A stretch of 64,000 nt of DNA, taken from NCBI RefSeq assembly GCF_028858725.1, contig NC_084775.1, positions 15,769,597-15,833,596 on the forward strand, in the 5' to 3' direction. Made by a program: the position numbers and the translations under genes. Origin of the DNA: Colius striatus (taxonomy: Eukaryota > Chordata > Aves > Coliiformes > Coliidae). Of this stretch, positions 60,201 through 64,000 are shown piece by piece. Every line of letters starts with the position of its first letter. Position 1 is the stretch's first letter. Below the pieces are notes generated by a model. It was not told where the DNA came from. It ran no database searches and saw only the letters and a program-made list of their open reading frames with translations.

Positions 60201-63200
60201 GGCGGCGTTTGTCGGCAGGTAGACGGGGAGCAGCTCGCGGCACCCGGGCAAAAAACACCTCCCGCCTCGGGTGTTTATTTGATGCTAAACTTGATACTTC
60301 ATCCGGCGGGTGAGAAATTCTTCCAGTGGTGAGCGAAATAAAATGGCAAAGCCGAACGGAATCGTTCTCACCGTTTTATTCTGCAGAGCTATTCCTTTGG
60401 TGATGCTTCATGAGGTTTAGCGACAGAGCAGGAGATGCGCCGAGGAAGGACAGACTCGGGAGAGAGGGTTGTCTCTCTTGGGCAGGCAGCTCGCTAAGCA
60501 GAGGTGGTGGACAGCGGTGAACTAGTGCGGGTCTCGGTCTCACTGCATGAGCAACCTGGGTGCCTCGGCAAAGCTGAGATTGTTTTCTTGGGGTATGGTG
60601 GTAAAAAACAGCTTTTCTCCTGAGCACCAGTCTTTGGCTATGCATGTGTTATAAAACCACCTGAGCATCGCTTACTCGTTTGTTGCTGAAATGGAAAGTA
60701 AGCTTTCCCTGTCTTTCGTGGGTATGTGTATTTGAAATGAAGATTTAGCCAGCAAACGAGGTGTTGCAATGGAAAAAAATCCAAACCGAAATGTACTGCA
60801 AAATGTGTAGGCAGTTTGCAAGGCTGCTGGTGGCCTAGCTGAGCTGCTTGCTCTGACAGAGACATCCCCAAAGCCCTGTTCTCGCTTGTTCCTTCGCCTT
60901 TCTGCTCAGTGCTTGAGTTCTGAGTGGTGCCGGGAGGCTGCAGGGCAGAGGCAGGCAGAGGGCACAGAGGTGCCCAGCCACCAACTCCTTGCAGAAGCAG
61001 TGAAACCTCAGGTAGGGAAGCTCTGCAGTCGTTTTGAAGGTGCGGTTGAGGATGGCTTGCTGGACAGAAGGTGCCTGTTTCTCTCCTGCTACGTGTAAAT
61101 GCTGGTGAAAATAACATCTATAAAATCTGGCCTGCACTGTTAAGGTGAGGTACGTTGTGCTTGCAGAGGAATACTGATAGCTTCACCTTTACTGCTGCTT
61201 TGGTTATGTCCGTTACTGTCTGTGGTGTCGGTGATGTGCAGCGTGCTCCCTGTGTGTGACAGGGACATAGACCCTCTGGGGAGCTGAAAGGTGCGGGTGC
61301 AGGGTGAGAGGCCTTCCGAAGCCAGAAGTGACAGCAGCCTCGGTGCTTGTGGGAGGCTCAAAAGCTGCTGCCTGGGCCACCATCCCCTTGTGCAAAGCAC
61401 GGTGCAAGCCTTGTGTAGCGTGGCACAAGGCCCGAGTAACTGGCGGTGTCCCGCTCTGCCTCCTCAGGGTTGGCATTTTGTGGGTGTTTGGCAGTTTCCT
61501 TGAGCTCGGAGAGGTGGCTCACCCGTGTTTGGCTGCTCGGGGTGGGAAGCGGCAGCCGGGTGCAGGAGGAAGTTTCACAGAGTAGGAGGAAAGGTGAAGG
61601 GTGGCTGAAATGCTTCGCTTCTAGAGCTGCATGTGGAAGAACCTGTTTGCAGACTACGTGAAATATTGGAGGAAAAAGGTTGTTTGCCATCCCCCCCTGG
61701 GTTGTCATGCTCAGAGGAAGGCGAGAAGCCTTGAGCGAGGGGGAGGTCTGCAGCTGTGAGCGGAGCCAGGGTGCTGTGGGATGGGGGACGTGTAACAGCT
61801 CAGCAGATGAATGAGAGGAAGCGTGGCCATAAATGAGAACAGAGACTTACCTAAGCCTGGGACCACAAACGGCTCTAGGTTGCTTGAAATGACTGAACTT
61901 CTCAGCTTCTAACTGAAACCAGGGATTTCCTCACACAGTAGGAAATTGTGACCGTTATTCTGGTGTCAGATGTCTTCATGCTGGTTTCTGGTTGGGGTTT
62001 TTTTTGATCCCCCTCATTAGAACAGACATGGTGTGCTGGGTATGCTGAAATGTCCTGTATTGCTGGCAAAGTGATTCACTTTAAATTATATAAATCAGCT
62101 GGTTAAGTGCAGGTTGATATAGTAACAGTAAAAAACAATACAACACACAAAGTTGTCTGTTAGATGAGTTTGGAATCAAACCCCAATGGTTTTGCTCTGT
62201 GTGTGTGTGTGTGTGAGAGCAGCTCTGTTGCGCTGGGCAGCGAGCAGCCGTGGCTGCCCTCGGCTCCTGGCCCTGCCTGGGACAGACAGCAGGAAGGTCA
62301 CTGGAATATCACATCCACGCTTGAAAATAGATGTCTCTGCAGCACTCACTCCTCCCGCAGGAACGCGTGCAGGGTGGGCTGATCTCCGTCCAGCAGCCTC
62401 TGCCCAGACACTGGTCCTGTGCTGCCACCTCAGCTCCTGGGGGAATATTAGGAAGGTTTTACCCCCCCTCCTCTGTCTCTCTGTCTCTGTGCAGGAGCCT
62501 GGTACACCTGTCCTTTTATCTGTCTGAGATAAGACTGACACTAAATGCAGTAAATGAGTTTACTGTAATGCAAATTTGAGGGGGCTTCCTGTTTACAAGG
62601 AAGTAGCTGTAGTGCAGGCAGAATAAATTCCAAGGCTGCAGGCCAAGGCTTAGCAGCAAATAAACTCTGAGGGTGAAGAGTTTATTGGCCGTGGGGCTGA
62701 ATATCGCTGAGTTCACATGGAGCATCCTCTGACTGGTTTTGTACTGAAATTGTTAAATATCACAGCTCAGGAAGAAAGCGACCAGCAAGCGCTAATGAGA
62801 GAGAGAGAGTGCCTGAGGAAGAGGCTTAGTGTGCTTTTGTTTTTATAAAAACACCAAAACAAAACAACCCTTTTTCCATCCTCTGTCATCTGCTTTTCCT
62901 TCCCTTCTGTGTTTCCTCCTTTCGTTCCTAAGAGCCTTGCCAAGAGCCGGGAAAGCTGCAAGATCTGTCATTTTTACGTTGCTTTGCAAAAGGCAGTTTT
63001 GGGGGTGGATTTGCAGGGGCTGCCCAAGGCAGGGTGACCTGCAGAAGTAGATCCTAAAATGGGAACAAACACATACACATCCGAAATATGAGCAAATAGC
63101 AAACCTTAATCTTTTTCTACAGAATTACTGTCAAATATTTTAAGTTTGGGGGGCAAAGGAGCAAATTAACCACATTCTGTAATTTTGTTAGGTTTCCAAT

Positions 63201-64000
63201 CAGACTTCTCCAGTTCTTCCCACTTTTCCATGTCAAGTTTAGCTTTCTCTTCTTTTGGTCAAAGGGAGTGGAAGAACGTTGTATACCAACAGCTGCTGCT
63301 GTTCTGAGTAAAGGGTTTGCCTCACGTGAGGTTGAGAGAAGGAGTTCAGGAAGCCAGGTAGCTGGGTGCAGGGCTGGCAGAGGGCTGGGCTGCAGCACTG
63401 CTGTCCTCACGCTGGCTGCAGCCGTCCTCGCAGCGAAGTTAACATTAAAGCTCCCTTACTATAAACATCACGTAAGCGTAGAGTGCTTGGGGTGTGCAAA
63501 TACCAAGGACACGGTAACAAAACATAGTGTGCATCTGTCCAGGCCTCTCTCTCACTTCCCTTGCTGCAGTTGTGGAGTTTTCTCATCTCATCTTTACTTT
63601 CCTAACCAACTTATTTCAGGAATTGCCTCTTTTCCCAGTTAATTCTTCTCTCCCAACCTTTTTCTCTGGTCTCCTTCCTTCCTCTGGATCCCACCCCTCT
63701 GGGTGGGTGGGTGGAGGGGGGAAAGGCCTGCTTCAGTCACTCTTTTCTTTAACAGTCACACTTTTTACATGACCTTTTCCCTTAGTTCTTATCCCATCTT
63801 CACTTTAGAAGACTAATGTGCTGGCAGTTTAGTCTGTGATGAGCTCTTTTCTTTCTGTTGTTCAAACTTGTTTAAAACTCCGAGGTTCGTTGGATGCAGG
63901 GAGGTTGTTTCCTTTCCTTTTCCAGCTCTACTGTGAGCTGTTTGTGGTTTGATTTCTCGCTGCAGTGCTGACTATCCCGAAGACCCAAGTGACCTCTCCC
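59952..64000 (+). other. GRK3: GRK3 intron 1 (5' part)
   Basis: No second exon resembling the GRK RGS-homology region appears before the window ends, which agrees with a long first intron. It includes a (TG)9 tract at 62198-62215 and a short GA run near 62794. The first 250 bases remain part of the CpG island. Confidence 0.75.
62198..62215 (+). repeat. (TG)9 microsatellite
   Basis: Nine uninterrupted TG units in GRK3 intron 1. Confidence 0.95.

Noticed and set aside
58782-60258. Minus-strand ORFs of 352 and 395 codons over the GRK3 promoter
   Set aside because: They are Pro/Arg/Ala/Gly-rich, overlap each other in different frames and track the CpG island, where stop codons are rare. They have no domain resemblance and antisense the real GRK3 exon.

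Overview
This window is vertebrate nuclear DNA, and very probably from a bird. The coding exons are short and flanked by GT/AG introns. The dispersed repeats are CR1 LINE 3' ends, the dominant repeat of bird genomes, including one ending in the typical diverged 8-base tail. Three adjacent protein-coding loci can be read, all on the + strand: KIAA1671 (3' part), CRYBB3 and CRYBB2 (both complete), and GRK3 (first coding exon only). From established knowledge, this matches the order in the human 22q11.23 region. There is no prokaryotic, phage or viral gene system here.

Region 1 (1 to about 29.7 kb) is the 3' part of KIAA1671, a TNKS1BP1-related protein. A TATA box with a perfect RFX X-box lies at 3.33-3.36 kb. 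It is followed by a self-contained first coding exon (4489-4814) with an upstream in-frame stop. Six more coding exons follow at 18.4, 23.4, 25.4, 27.0, 27.5 and 27.8 kb, and a probable 3'UTR exon starts at 28348. Together they encode a 388-residue short isoform ending in the tankyrase-binding-protein C-terminal domain. The large N-terminal exons of the long isoform lie before the window.

Region 2 (34.3-42.8 kb) is the tandem lens beta-crystallin pair. CRYBB3 (211 aa) and CRYBB2 (205 aa) have identical architecture: an untranslated exon 1 behind a TATA box, an N-terminal-arm exon, then four exons each encoding one Greek key. Their exons 3, 4 and 5 are 119, 133 and 143 nt in both genes. A 13-base MAF recognition-like element sits upstream of the CRYBB3 TATA box, and a PAX6-like site plus SOX-core motifs lie upstream of CRYBB2. 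This fits coordinated lens expression. Each gene is followed closely by a strand-skewed minisatellite.

Region 3 (42.8-58.8 kb) is a 16-kb interval with no recognisable gene. It holds C-rich repeats, an orphan CpG island (44.0-45.1 kb), CR1 fragments, a composite long/short-unit minisatellite (47.68-48.05 kb), AT-rich homeodomain-like motifs and a probable MIR-class SINE fossil.

Region 4 (58.85-64.0 kb) is the GRK3 CpG-island promoter, exon 1 (start codon at 59839, donor after 59951) and the beginning of its long first intron. Most long ORFs on either strand in the GC-rich parts are compositional and were rejected.
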